From Alphaproteobacteria bacterium (GTDB lineage Bacteria > Pseudomonadota > Alphaproteobacteria > JACZXZ01), in the NCBI GenBank assembly GCA_035625915.1, contig DASPOR010000203.1:1-50616 (forward strand): a stretch of DNA of 50,616 bases, read 5' to 3'. The first letter of the stretch is position 1, and each line of letters begins with the position of its first letter. The translations under genes and the position numbers were made by a program. The notes beneath the pieces are model-generated. The model was not told the origin of the DNA and made no database searches. It was given only the letters and a program-made list of their open reading frames with translations. Below are positions 7,699 to 16,609 of the stretch, piece by piece.

Positions 7699-8826
7699 AT
7701 GATGATCACCGAAATCCACACGACACCCCTACTCTGCAAATTCAAGCAGCCCTATTACTGGGCTCAGGGGGTGACCCATGCAGCTCCCGTCATTCTAATC
7801 GAGATTAATACCGACGAGGGAATCACCGGAATAGCCGAATCAGTCGCGAGTCCGACGATCGAGCCGGTACACGCCATACTCCGAGATGCTGTCCCCTCGT
7901 TCATTGGCAAATCTGTCTACGACGGCAACCGTACAATAGCTGACTACTATCGCTTCGCGTTTAACGCGCGCGGGACCGGCAGCGCGCCACGATATTTCTC
8001 CCAGGCCATGGCCGGGATCGAGCTTGCCCTCTGGGATGCTATCGGCAAAGCTGCTGGCCAACCAATCCACAGGATTTTGGGAGGTGCAGTTCGAGATGAG
8101 ATTCGCTATTTCGGCTTCGTGCAGGGTGACAAGGCACAAGAGATAGCCAGCCATGCCGAAGCCTTAGTGAGGCAAGGATTCCAGGTAATATACGTCAAGG
8201 TCGGTCGCGGCGAGGCCCTCGATCTAGAAATTGTCCAGGCGGTTCGAAATGCAATTGGCGGTGCGCGGTTACGCTTGGACGCGAATGAAGTGTGGGATGT
8301 CATGGAAGCTCGTCGAATGTTCAGGAAGTTAAAGCCGTACGACCCGGACTTTATTGAGCAACCTGTGCCGGGATCAGGCGGCGCTGAAGTCCTGGCTCGT
8401 CTCAGAGCTGTGACCGACATTCCCATCGCGGCAGATCAGAGCGTTTACACGCCGGAGGAGGTCTATGACATCTGCCGGAACCGTTCCGCCGACGTGATCG
8501 TGCTCGGATTGCACGAAGCGTGTGGGGTGGTCCGGTTCCGAAAGGCCGCTGCCATCGCTGAGGCCGCAGGTGTCAGAATCTGTGTGCACGGCGTATTTGA
8601 AACCGGCATTACGACTTGTGCGTCCAATCAGGTGGCCGCCACACTCAACAATCTTGACGACGGAAATCAGATCATGTGGCAGCTGTTGCAGGAGGACATT
8701 GTCGAAAGTCCCGGCTTAACGCCTCTCAAGGGTGCGCTGCCGATATCAACCATGCCCGGGCTTGGATTCGAACTGAATGGGGATGCAGTTAATCGCGCAG
8801 CAGAAGCATTCAGAAAGCAGCACTAG
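7699..8826 (+). CDS. Mandelate racemase/muconate lactonizing enzyme family protein (second of two)
   Basis: A 375-residue enolase-superfamily enzyme, clearly diverged from its upstream neighbour and separated from it by 39 bases. Mg ligands are D194 (RLDANEVW), E220 (FIEQPV) and D246 (IAADQS). K167 in IYVKVG is the general base on one face, and the first Lys of KxK is again Tyr. The Lys on the opposite face, common in muconate lactonizing and dipeptide epimerase members, appears replaced by G270 in VLGLHEACG. This suggests one-base chemistry such as dehydration. Two unlike family members side by side, after an M24 hydrolase, suggest consecutive steps on one acid. Confidence 0.9.
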   Translation: MMITEIHTTPLLCKFKQPYYWAQGVTHAAPVILIEINTDEGITGIAESVASPTIEPVHAILRDAVPSFIGKSVYDGNRTIADYYRFAFNARGTGSAPRYFSQAMAGIELALWDAIGKAAGQPIHRILGGAVRDEIRYFGFVQGDKAQEIASHAEALVRQGFQVIYVKVGRGEALDLEIVQAVRNAIGGARLRLDANEVWDVMEARRMFRKLKPYDPDFIEQPVPGSGGAEVLARLRAVTDIPIAADQSVYTPEEVYDICRNRSADVIVLGLHEACGVVRFRKAAAIAEAAGVRICVHGVFETGITTCASNQVAATLNNLDDGNQIMWQLLQEDIVESPGLTPLKGALPISTMPGLGFELNGDAVNRAAEAFRKQH

Positions 8827-8998
8827 CCTTGCTATTATACAAAAGTCATACCTGCGGCAAATGAACAGTAAATGATTCATTTTTGTCGCGGGGGTGCATC
8901 ATACGTCGAAATCGAATCACTCGGTGCGAGCCAGTCACGGTATCGAATCAGTCAGTGCCCCGCGCGTCGGGGTGCGTAGCGACGTAAGTCCATAGATA

Positions 8999-9236
8999 TC
9001 AGAGACCTGCCGCACTGGAGCCGCCATCGACGTGAATAGCCGCCCCGGTTACAAATGTCGCGGGAGGCGACGCGGGAAAAGTCGCAATGCCAATCAGCGC
9101 GTCAAGTTCACCAAAGCGGCCGACGAGCGCGCGGCGCGGCGCGCATTTGCGTCCGCTTCGGGCGTATCTTATCGCGATTGAGTATGGTCATGAAGAAACC
9201 GGGGGCGATTCCGTTCACCTTCACGCCGCGCGTTGC
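8999..9236 (-). pseudogene. C-terminal remnant of a short-chain dehydrogenase/reductase
   Basis: Read leftward, the sequence gives VKVNGIAPGFFMT, then after a one-base frame change RALVGRFGELDALIG, and ends TFVTGAAIHVDGGSSAAGL followed by TGA at 9001-8999. This is the classic C-terminal third of an SDR enzyme (the NPG, GR-GE and VDGG motifs). The catalytic YxxxK part is missing, a stop codon interrupts the frame just upstream, and the GRFGE segment is in another frame. It is a decayed gene lying between the second enolase-family gene and the VOC gene. Confidence 0.85.
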
Positions 9237-9299
9237 TTATTTGGCGACGAGCGTAGAGGCGAGTTCGAGCTCACCGTGCTCGCATATCGTGTAAGCGGC

Positions 9300-9839
9300 T
9301 CGGGCATGCTCCAAAAAATCGGTAGTGATTGCACTTTGCTTATTCGTGAGGCATGGGGATGGAGATACTCGAATATTTTGAGCAGGAAGTCGGCACAACG
9401 ACCGAAATCGGTGATTTGGACCGCACCCGAGATTTAAAGATTCGCACCTTGGCCGGATTGGTGCTGACACCGGTCTTTCGCGAGCTGCAGCCGCGACTTA
9501 ATTACGCCGCGTTCAGCCAGTATGGCGTAACGCCGATGCAATACTATGACGATTTTGAGAATTGCCGCGCGCCATTTGGATATGGTGACCGCTTCAGCGG
9601 ACGCTATGAAATCCGGCTTTGCCGCTCAGTTTCTAATGGTAGCCGGCAGTCTAATGGCCAGGAGAAGCACGTCGAGCGCCTCATCCAGGAGGCTCGTGCG
9701 ACGATCGTCGACGACCAGGTCCAGACCAGCCGTATTGGTAGGCGTGCTTCGAATGCCGAGAGCCGGGCAGCAACTGCGGAAACGCTAAGGAGCCGTAATC
9801 GTCGATTGCTCAATTTACGACCTGGGTGCCCGTTTAGAT
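9300..9839. other. 540-bp region with one doubtful open frame
   Basis: An open frame of 165 codons on the plus strand starts at 9353. Its first half (through residues LTPVFRELQP and MQYYDDFE, to about residue 90) has a protein-like composition. The second half is Arg- and Ser-rich like a shadow frame. I do not recognise a family. It may be a fragment of a lost catabolic gene, since it follows an SDR remnant. I see no good ribosome binding site. Confidence 0.3.
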
Positions 9840-10352
9840 TTATTCGCTGATTGGCTGTTCGACATAGCGGTTCAACCCCGCGTCGATATCGTTTTCCCAA
9901 AGCGCGCGCGGCAACTCACAGACGAGTTCGATTTCATTACCGTTGGGATCGGTAAGATGGATACTGTGGGTGACGCCGCGCTCCACCCGTCTATGAAGGG
10001 CGACGCCGCGCGCGATAAGGAAATCGATTTGCTTCTCCCACGTCTCTTTGTCCGGATATTCGATGGCGACATGATTGAGCGCCTGCGGTTGCGCTGAGGA
10101 TCCGGCAGCCGGCACCGAAGCCTCGACCAATGCGATGTCATGGTGGTGCAGTTTGCCGTCGCGCTCACCACTGTAGAAGCGCGCCGGAGGCTTTCCGTCT
10201 GAGGCGAGGCGGTGGGACGCACCTGTCTGGCGGAATCCGAGCAACTCCGTCCAGAAGCGATGGGATTCTTCAATGTCGCGGACGTTGAGGACGAGATGAT
10301 TGAGGCCGCACGGCGTTTGCGCCTCGATTCTGGGCTCTAATTTTGTTGTCAT
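9840..10352 (-). CDS. VOC superfamily (glyoxalase/extradiol dioxygenase-like) protein
   Basis: A 170-residue protein with two beta-alpha-beta-beta-beta modules. Candidate metal ligands are H19 (GLNHLVLNV), H70 or H71 (LHHHDIAL), H94 (LNHVAIEY) and E140 (DPNGNEIEL). The length and the NGNEIEL ending fit catechol 2,3-dioxygenase-like or glyoxalase-like single-subunit members. ATG 10352 has AAAGGAA seven bases upstream. A TTG at 10385 overlapping the PadR stop would add 11 residues and is less likely. It is the second gene of a two-gene operon behind the PadR regulator, so its expression is probably controlled by it. Confidence 0.85.
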   Translation of the reverse strand: MTTKLEPRIEAQTPCGLNHLVLNVRDIEESHRFWTELLGFRQTGASHRLASDGKPPARFYSGERDGKLHHHDIALVEASVPAAGSSAQPQALNHVAIEYPDKETWEKQIDFLIARGVALHRRVERGVTHSIHLTDPNGNEIELVCELPRALWENDIDAGLNRYVEQPISE

Positions 10353-10381
10353 GCTGCGTTCCTTTTGTGGTGTTGCCGTCG

Positions 10382-10957
10382 TCAAGATCGCTCAACGTCG
10401 ACTGCGGCGGAGTCGATTGCCTTGGCGACCGCGTTGATTTGCTCCTTGCTCAGTGGGCCGCGTGAAAGGCGCAGCCTCAGCGCGAGCTTGAGATTCGCCA
10501 TGGCGCGAAGAATCTGCGGTGCAAGACCACCGCCGTGGGTGCGGTTGGCCTCCTCCATGCGTGCGAGAAGCGCGTCGACGACCGGACGGTAAACGTCAAG
10601 ATAGGCCGTCCCCTCCGCCGTTATTGTGTGCAATCTTTTTACGCCGTCACCTGAGCTAATTGTCACATGGCCAAGCTCTTCAAGCATCGTTAGCGTAGGG
10701 TAGATCACGCCAGGGCTTGGGCTGTAAGCGCCGCCAACTTGCTCTTCGATAGCCTTGATGATTTCGTAGCCGTGTCGAGGCTTTTCAGCGATCAGGTGGA
10801 GAATGACTAGGCGAAGATCGCCATGAGCGAAGAGTCGGCCAAGGCCAGACCGTCCGCTACGGGCGCCGCGATCGTGGCCGAACATCCGGTCGTGGTGGGA
10901 ATGCTCTCGGCGAGCGAAACGCCGATCGCGGTCGTGATGAGAGTGTCTGTGAGCCAT
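10382..10957 (-). CDS. PadR family regulator with His-rich N-terminus (YqjI-like)
   Basis: A 191-residue regulator. Residues 1-28 are packed with His, Asp and Arg (MAHRHSHHDRDRRF, then REHSHHDR). A winged helix follows, from about 46 to 115 (FAHGDLRLVILHLIAEKPRHGYEI split by turns, and SPSPGVIYPTLTMLEELG), and then a C-terminal dimerisation helix. E. coli YqjI has the same plan and senses nickel through its His-rich part, so metal sensing is a fair inference. It is the first gene ahead of the VOC gene, and a perfect inverted repeat sits 16-47 bases before its start, which points to autoregulation. Confidence 0.9.
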   Translation of the reverse strand: MAHRHSHHDRDRRFARREHSHHDRMFGHDRGARSGRSGLGRLFAHGDLRLVILHLIAEKPRHGYEIIKAIEEQVGGAYSPSPGVIYPTLTMLEELGHVTISSGDGVKRLHTITAEGTAYLDVYRPVVDALLARMEEANRTHGGGLAPQILRAMANLKLALRLRLSRGPLSKEQINAVAKAIDSAAVDVERS

Positions 10958-10972
10958 AGAAATCCGATCAGG

Positions 10973-11004
10973 TTTCGATATAACGGAAATAAGATATATC
11001 GAAA
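10973..11004. promoter_or_regulatory. Inverted repeat TTTCGATATA-N12-TATATCGAAA, probable PadR operator
   Basis: Two perfect 10-base arms (10973-10982 and 10995-11004) with a 12-base spacer lie directly upstream of the PadR gene start at 10957. Arms and spacing suit a PadR dimer. A further GAAAT/ATTTC pair overlaps the right arm at 11001-11017. Placement over the likely promoter suggests repression of the padR-VOC operon by its own product. Confidence 0.7.
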
Positions 11005-11256
11005 TACACTCGATTTCAAGAGCGTTGTCCTAATTTCTTTTGCTTGGGAACCTGGAGACCTGTTGAAGGGGCGGCACTCGCTAGTTCGTGTAATTGACCG
11101 GGTCCTAGCTCACTAAATATGCGTCGTCCTGTGAAACATTCAAATTTTGCGTTATCTTTGAATCGCTTACGCTGGTGCGTGTCTCAATGGTCGGCGAGAT
11201 ACGACGATCATAGAGGCGGCGGCCAAGCGTAAATCCTTGATTCAGCGGAAACTGAA

Positions 11257-12810
11257 ATGGCACGGCGATTCTTCTGCAGACTTATTGTACTCACTGTCGT
11301 GATTGCGTTGGGCGCGCTGTCGCCAGCGGATGCGAAGACCCTGCGAGTCAACATTAATGCCGATCCGTCGCAAATCGATCCGATCACCTACTCCGAGTTG
11401 AATTCGTACCAAATTCTCGAGCAGGTTTATGAAGGCTTCACCGCAATTACGCCGGATGGACGAGCTGTTCCAGCACTGGCCGAGTCCTGGTCACCATTGG
11501 CATCCGGCGACGGCTTTCGCTTCAAGCTGCGAAAAGGCGTGAAATTCCACAGCGGGCGACCCTTCACGGCAAAAGACGTCAAATATACTTTTGAGCAGTT
11601 GCTGAGGCCCGGCGCGCAGGGCGGGCTCTCTGTGCAGTATCTTGCGAACATCATCGGCGCCGATGAGATGAGGGCCGGCAAGGCGACCGAGCTCACCGGC
11701 GTGATAATCGTCGACGACTATACGGTTGATGTCAGCTTCACTCGGCCCGACGTGTTGTTTCCGATTTACGAGTTCTTCTTCATGGACAGCGGCATTGTCG
11801 GGGAGCGTGGACCTGACTGGATGACCAAGGTTGATGCGGGCACCGGTCCATTCATCTTCAAGAAGTGGGAGAGAGGCACCGAGGTCGACCTCGTTGCCAA
11901 TCCCGACTACTGGGGTGGTGCGCCAAAAATAAGCGGCGTTCAATTTCTGATCATTCCGACCGGCGATACGGCTCTCTCGCAATACGATGCGGGCGAGCTC
12001 GATCTCGTCAGCCTTCCTGAAAATGCTTATCGGCGCGCCTTGAGCAATCCCGACTACGCGAAGGAGATTATCAAAGTCCCGAAGGCGCAGGTCCGATACA
12101 TGGGGATGAATCAGAAGCTTTATGCGCCCTTCAAGGATCAGCGCGTCCGCGAGGCAATTTCCTTGTCGATTGATCGGGACGCGATGGTCAAGGGACTCTA
12201 CAACGGCGCGGCGGTTGTGTTGAACGGGCAAACCGTGCCCGGCATACCCGGTTATAATCCCGGCATGCCCCCCCTCAAATACGACCCCGCGCAAGCCAGG
12301 GCCCTGCTCGCCGAGGCCGGATTCCCTGACGGTAAGGGCCTGCCGCCGGTGGAAATTCAATGCACGGAGCCGTTCAAAGACGAGATTACTTATTACGCTA
12401 ATCAGTTTGGCAAAGTGTTGGGGATGCAAGTCACGCCGAAGGTCGTCGAGCGCGCAACGTTCATAAAAGCGATGAATGCCGGCGAGGTTGCGTTCTTCCC
12501 GTGGGGTTGGACGGCCGACTACCCCGACGCCATGACCTTTCTCGGCGAGATGTGGTACAGCAAAAGTCCGTTCAACCGGGCCCGTTGGGGCAACGCCAGC
12601 TTCGACAAGGTAATCGAGGAGGCACAGACCGAGACCAACGATCAGAAGCGCTTTGCACTTTATCAGCGGGCGGAAAAGATTCTGATGGAAGATTGGGCAA
12701 CCGCACCCTTACCGGCCACCGTCACCATCGCGTTGCGCAAACCAAACGTGATGAATGCGACGGTGACGCCTTTTGGCTATTCCGTCTTCCAAGATGCCGA
12801 GGTCAAGTAG
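11257..12810 (+). CDS. ABC transporter substrate-binding protein, family 5 (peptide/opine/nickel type)
   Basis: A 517-residue periplasmic protein. The signal peptide spans residues 1-26, with basic MARRFFCR, a hydrophobic core and a likely ADA cleavage before KTLRV. The mature part follows the DppA/OppA plan: PSQIDPITYSELNSYQILEQVYEGF, then LAESWSP, the FRFKLRKGVKFHSG motif (quoted in pieces) and FTAKDVKYTFEQL. It captures a peptide-like or other small organic ligand for the importer encoded next. It is the first gene of a seven-gene operon ending with a hydrolase and an FAD enzyme, so the ligand is probably the substrate of those enzymes. Confidence 0.95.
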   Translation: MARRFFCRLIVLTVVIALGALSPADAKTLRVNINADPSQIDPITYSELNSYQILEQVYEGFTAITPDGRAVPALAESWSPLASGDGFRFKLRKGVKFHSGRPFTAKDVKYTFEQLLRPGAQGGLSVQYLANIIGADEMRAGKATELTGVIIVDDYTVDVSFTRPDVLFPIYEFFFMDSGIVGERGPDWMTKVDAGTGPFIFKKWERGTEVDLVANPDYWGGAPKISGVQFLIIPTGDTALSQYDAGELDLVSLPENAYRRALSNPDYAKEIIKVPKAQVRYMGMNQKLYAPFKDQRVREAISLSIDRDAMVKGLYNGAAVVLNGQTVPGIPGYNPGMPPLKYDPAQARALLAEAGFPDGKGLPPVEIQCTEPFKDEITYYANQFGKVLGMQVTPKVVERATFIKAMNAGEVAFFPWGWTADYPDAMTFLGEMWYSKSPFNRARWGNASFDKVIEEAQTETNDQKRFALYQRAEKILMEDWATAPLPATVTIALRKPNVMNATVTPFGYSVFQDAEVK

Positions 12811-12820
12811 CGCTCAAACG

Positions 12821-13762
12821 ATGACGAGGTATCTCGCGCGGCGATTGCTCGGCCTGGTACCCGTTGTTGCAGTCGCGGTTCTGCTGACTTTCGCGGCGAA
12901 TATGGCATTGCCGGGCGATCCCGTCACGGTGATGCTGAGCGACCATTCCGCGGACACTGATCTCGCCGCGCGGCTGCGGGCGGAATACGGCCTAGACCAA
13001 CCGCTTTGGCGGCAATTCGCGACCTATGTGATTCACATCGCTACAGGCGATTTCGGATTATCCTTTCGGTTTGTTCATACACCAGTCATCGCCGTGCTAT
13101 CGGACGGACTCAAGGTGAGCCCCATCCTCGCCCTGGCGGCATTGGCTATTGCGTTCCCGATTGGCGTTCTGGCGGGAACTGGGGCCGCCATCAACCGCAA
13201 CCGGTGGCCCGATACGGCGGTCATCCTTTTCCTGGTTGTCGGCATTTCCATCCCCAATTTCGCGCTCGCCACGTTTCTCGTTTATTTTTTGAGCGTAAAA
13301 CTCAGCGTGCTGCCCGTGGCCGGTTGGGGGACGCTCGACCGGGCGGTGCTGCCCGTGCTGATTCTCGCCATTCCCAGCGCCGCCTATATCGCGAGGCTCT
13401 CCCGTACCTTCATGCTCGAAGTATTGCAGCAGGATTATGTGAGGACCGCGCGCGCCAAGGGTCTGGCCGAGCGCGTGGTGATTTGGCGCCATGCCTTCCG
13501 CAACACCTTGGTCCCGGTGTTGACTCAGTCGGGGGTCATTTTCGGCGGCCTGCTGAGCACAACGTTTGTCGTTGAAACGATCTTCAACATTCCGGGACTC
13601 GGGCGGTTGGCGATTCAGTCTATCTTCGCTCGCGACTATCCGGTCGCGATGGCAATTGTCCTGCTGTTCACCGTGTTCTATGCGCTGATCAACCTGATTG
13701 TTGATCTACTCTGCATGACAATCGACCCGCGCCTTGATCCCGGACAAGTGGGTCGGTCATGA
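12821..13762 (+). CDS. ABC transporter permease, DppB-like
   Basis: A 313-residue inner-membrane protein with about six transmembrane helices, the first at residues 9-29. It starts MTRYLARRLLGLVPV like DppB/GsiC, has the PGDP motif at 31-34, and carries an EAA loop (RTARAKGLAERVVIWRHAF) that contacts the ATPases. The start ATG 12821 is ten bases after the binding-protein stop; an upstream in-frame ATG at 12773 overlaps that gene and lacks family similarity. It forms the pore with the next permease. Confidence 0.95.
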   Translation: MTRYLARRLLGLVPVVAVAVLLTFAANMALPGDPVTVMLSDHSADTDLAARLRAEYGLDQPLWRQFATYVIHIATGDFGLSFRFVHTPVIAVLSDGLKVSPILALAALAIAFPIGVLAGTGAAINRNRWPDTAVILFLVVGISIPNFALATFLVYFLSVKLSVLPVAGWGTLDRAVLPVLILAIPSAAYIARLSRTFMLEVLQQDYVRTARAKGLAERVVIWRHAFRNTLVPVLTQSGVIFGGLLSTTFVVETIFNIPGLGRLAIQSIFARDYPVAMAIVLLFTVFYALINLIVDLLCMTIDPRLDPGQVGRS

Positions 13763-14637
13763 CTGACTCTTCCATCTCGCCGGCGATCACTTCGACCACG
13801 GTCCACGGCGATTTTTGGGTGCGCTTTCGCCATAACGGGAAAGCTCTTGCTGGCGGTGGTATCGTTTTAGCGCTGGTGTTGATTGCGCTCTTTGCTCCTC
13901 TTCTCGCACCCCATTCCTTCGACAATACGGACCTCATAAGCGCTTGGGCGCCACCTTCCGCCGATCATTGGCTCGGTGCCGACAAGCTGGGGCGTGATAT
14001 TGCGAGTCGACTGTTGTTCGGCGCGCGGACCTCGCTCTTGGTTTCCGCATCGGTGCTGACGATTACACTTGGTATCGGCATCACGCTTGGCATGCTGGCG
14101 GGATATCTCGGCGGCTGGGTCGATTCGGCAATCAGCCGGTTCGTTGAGATTGTGCTCGCGTTTCCCGACGTCGTCTTTGCCATTCTCGTCGCCGCAGTCC
14201 TGGGCCCAGGCACGCTCACGGTCATCGTTGCGCTCTCCCTGGTGTGGTGGCCCGGCGTTGCCCGGCTCACCCGCTCGCTCGTCAAAGTCCAGCGCAACGA
14301 GCTGTACATCGATGCTGCAATCGTCTGCGGCACGTCCTTGCGGCGCATTCTGATGCGCCACATATTACCAAATATCATCCCCCCACTCATCGTCCGGGCC
14401 TCTATCGGGATCGGCTTCATCATCATGAGCGAAGCGACGCTTAGCTTGTTGGGCCTTGGCGTGCAGGAACCGCAGCCGAGTTGGGGCAGTATGATCCGCG
14501 ACGGCCTCGAAGCATTGCGCACGGATCCTTACCTCGCGCTTTCCGGCAGCACCGCCCTGGCCGTCACGATCATCGGCTTTAATCTGTTGGGCGATGGGTT
14601 GCGCGACCTCCTCGATCCAAAGCTCCAGGCGCGCTGA
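13759..14637 (+). CDS. ABC transporter permease, DppC-like
   Basis: A 292-residue inner-membrane protein of the DppC/OppC type. It has a cytoplasmic N-terminal segment, a first helix near 35-55, then LGADKLGRDIASRLLFGARTS in the conserved periplasmic segment (LGAD-LGRD), and an EAA-type loop around residues 185-205 (DAAIVCGTSLRRILMRHILP). Its ATGA overlaps the previous stop, so the two permeases are co-translated as expected for a heterodimeric channel. Confidence 0.95.
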   Translation: MTDSSISPAITSTTVHGDFWVRFRHNGKALAGGGIVLALVLIALFAPLLAPHSFDNTDLISAWAPPSADHWLGADKLGRDIASRLLFGARTSLLVSASVLTITLGIGITLGMLAGYLGGWVDSAISRFVEIVLAFPDVVFAILVAAVLGPGTLTVIVALSLVWWPGVARLTRSLVKVQRNELYIDAAIVCGTSLRRILMRHILPNIIPPLIVRASIGIGFIIMSEATLSLLGLGVQEPQPSWGSMIRDGLEALRTDPYLALSGSTALAVTIIGFNLLGDGLRDLLDPKLQAR

Positions 14638-14638
14638 G

Positions 14639-15646
14639 ATGGGCGAACCCCTCCTCGAGCTACGGGATCTGTGCGTCGCATACCGCAATGAACACCACCT
14701 TATCGAAGTGTTGAACAAGGCCAGCTTCGCAGTGAATCGAGGCGAGATCGTTGGCGTTGTCGGGGAAAGCGGTTCCGGCAAGTCAGTAATGGCCCTCGCG
14801 GTCATGCGCCTTCTTGGCGCGGAAGGCGTGATCACGAGTGGTCAGATCCGGTTCGATGGCCGCGATCTCGCGGTGCTCGCCGAGCGGGAGATGCGGGCTG
14901 TTCGCGGCCATCATATCGGCATGGTGTTTCAGGAACCGATGACCAGCCTCAACCCGCTACTGCGAGTCGGATATCAAATTGGCGAAGTCCTTGCCGCCCA
15001 TCTGGGCTTATCACGCACCTCCGCGCACCGACGAGTTATTGAGCTTCTGCGCGCCGTCGGGGTTCCGTCGCCTGTGGAGCGCGCCGAAGCCTATCCACAC
15101 CAGCTCTCGGGCGGGCTGCGCCAGCGGGTCATGATCGCCATGGCTATGGCGTGTGAACCCAAACTTCTGATCGCCGACGAGCCGACGACGGCACTTGACG
15201 TCACGATTCAGGCGCAAATTCTGGAGTTAATGCGCCGAATCCGGCGCGATTCCGGAACAGCCATCCTGCTGATCACCCACGACATGGGCGTAATCGCACG
15301 GATGGCGGATCGCGTAATTGTGGTCTACGCCGGCCAAATCGTCGAGGAGGCGCCGGTCCGAGCTCTCTTCAATCGCCGTGCGCACCCGTATACCAGCCTT
15401 CTGCTTGACGCAGTGCCGACGATCCGCCGCCGAAGCGCGCACCTCCCCGTCATTCGCGGCTCGTTGCCGCCTCCGACCGATCTGCCTGGCGGTTGCCGTT
15501 TCCACCCGCGTTGTCCCATAGCCATCGAGGCTTGCCGTTCAATGTCGCCGGAGGCAAAAGACCTCGGGGCAGATCGTCGTGCGCGTTGTTTTCGCGCTGC
15601 CGATATGCTCGCCGGGACCGCAGTCGGCTTGGAGACGATGCGGTGA
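14639..15646 (+). CDS. ABC transporter ATP-binding protein, DppD-like
   Basis: A 335-residue ATPase. Walker A is GESGSGKS at 42-49, the signature is LSGGLRQR, Walker B ends in IADEPT, and the switch His is in LLITHDMG. The C-terminal oligopeptide-transporter extension contains a Cys pattern ([14 protein letters not shown]) typical of DppD/OppD. ATG 14639 comes two bases after the permease stop. It pairs with the next ATPase to power import. Confidence 0.95.
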   Translation: MGEPLLELRDLCVAYRNEHHLIEVLNKASFAVNRGEIVGVVGESGSGKSVMALAVMRLLGAEGVITSGQIRFDGRDLAVLAEREMRAVRGHHIGMVFQEPMTSLNPLLRVGYQIGEVLAAHLGLSRTSAHRRVIELLRAVGVPSPVERAEAYPHQLSGGLRQRVMIAMAMACEPKLLIADEPTTALDVTIQAQILELMRRIRRDSGTAILLITHDMGVIARMADRVIVVYAGQIVEEAPVRALFNRRAHPYTSLLLDAVPTIRRRSAHLPVIRGSLPPPTDLPGGCRFHPRCPIAIEACRSMSPEAKDLGADRRARCFRAADMLAGTAVGLETMR

Positions 15647-16602
15647 TTGCGCCGATCCTGGAGGTCGAACATCTCACGAAAGATTTTTGGACCAGAGGGC
15701 GGCACGGTGCGGCACGTAAACTACGCGCTGTTGATGGTGTCAGCTTCAGCGTCTATCCCGGAGAGACGCTCGGTGTCGTCGGCGAAAGCGGCTGCGGCAA
15801 GACGACGCTTGGGCGCTTGATCCTCCGCCTGATCGAACCGAGCAGCGGTAACATTCGATTTTTCGGACAAGACATCACGAATCGTCCGGGCGGCACCCTG
15901 TCGTTTCAGCCACGCCACATGCAGGTTGTGTTCCAAGATCCGATGTCATCTCTCAATCCGCGAATGCGCGTCGGCGACATCATTGCCGAGCCGCTGTTCA
16001 ATATCGGCATGCCGCGCTCAAGGCGCGACGAGCGCGTCACCGAGCTTCTTGACCTGGTCGGATTGCCGGCCAACTCCATAAGTCGCTTCCCGCACGCGTT
16101 CAGCGGCGGCCAGCGCCAACGTGTAGCGATTGCGCGGGCGTTGGCCGACCCACCCAAATTGATCGTGTGCGATGAGGCCACTTCGTCGCTCGATGTCTCC
16201 ACGCAGGCACAGATCTTGAATTTGCTAAGAAATCTCCAGGCACAGTTTAATCTTACGCTCCTATTCATCTCGCACAATCTGGGCGCGGTCCGTTTTGTCA
16301 GCAATCGAATCGCGGTCATGTACCTCGGAAGGCTGGTCGAAATCGCTCCCGAAGCCGAGCTTTTCGCCCATCCGCATCATCCTTATACCGCGGCGCTGCT
16401 TGCGGCCGTGCCGGAGCCGCTCCTCGACCAGGATATGCCGCCAACGTTACCTGGCGAAGTGCCGAGCCCCTTCGACCCGCCAAGCGGCTGTCATTTTCAT
16501 CCGCGTTGTGAGCGAGCCGAGGCACGATGCCGCCTCGAAGCACCTGAGTTGCGCGCCCTTGCTCGATTCGACGCAGTGGTTCGGTGTCACTTTCCGGGAT
16601 GA
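15643..16602 (+). CDS. ABC transporter ATP-binding protein, DppF-like
   Basis: A 319-residue ATPase. Walker A is GESGCGKT, the signature is FSGGQRQR, Walker B reads [12 protein letters not shown], and the switch is FISHNLG. The C-terminal extension has [14 protein letters not shown]. The best start is GTG 15643, which overlaps the TGA of the preceding gene (GTGA) and gives [13 protein letters not shown] in register with the family. The frame is open for another 50 codons upstream, but that stretch is out-of-frame coding of the DppD-like gene. Confidence 0.93.
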   Translation: MIAPILEVEHLTKDFWTRGRHGAARKLRAVDGVSFSVYPGETLGVVGESGCGKTTLGRLILRLIEPSSGNIRFFGQDITNRPGGTLSFQPRHMQVVFQDPMSSLNPRMRVGDIIAEPLFNIGMPRSRRDERVTELLDLVGLPANSISRFPHAFSGGQRQRVAIARALADPPKLIVCDEATSSLDVSTQAQILNLLRNLQAQFNLTLLFISHNLGAVRFVSNRIAVMYLGRLVEIAPEAELFAHPHHPYTAALLAAVPEPLLDQDMPPTLPGEVPSPFDPPSGCHFHPRCERAEARCRLEAPELRALARFDAVVRCHFPG

Positions 16603-16609
16603 TTCAACC

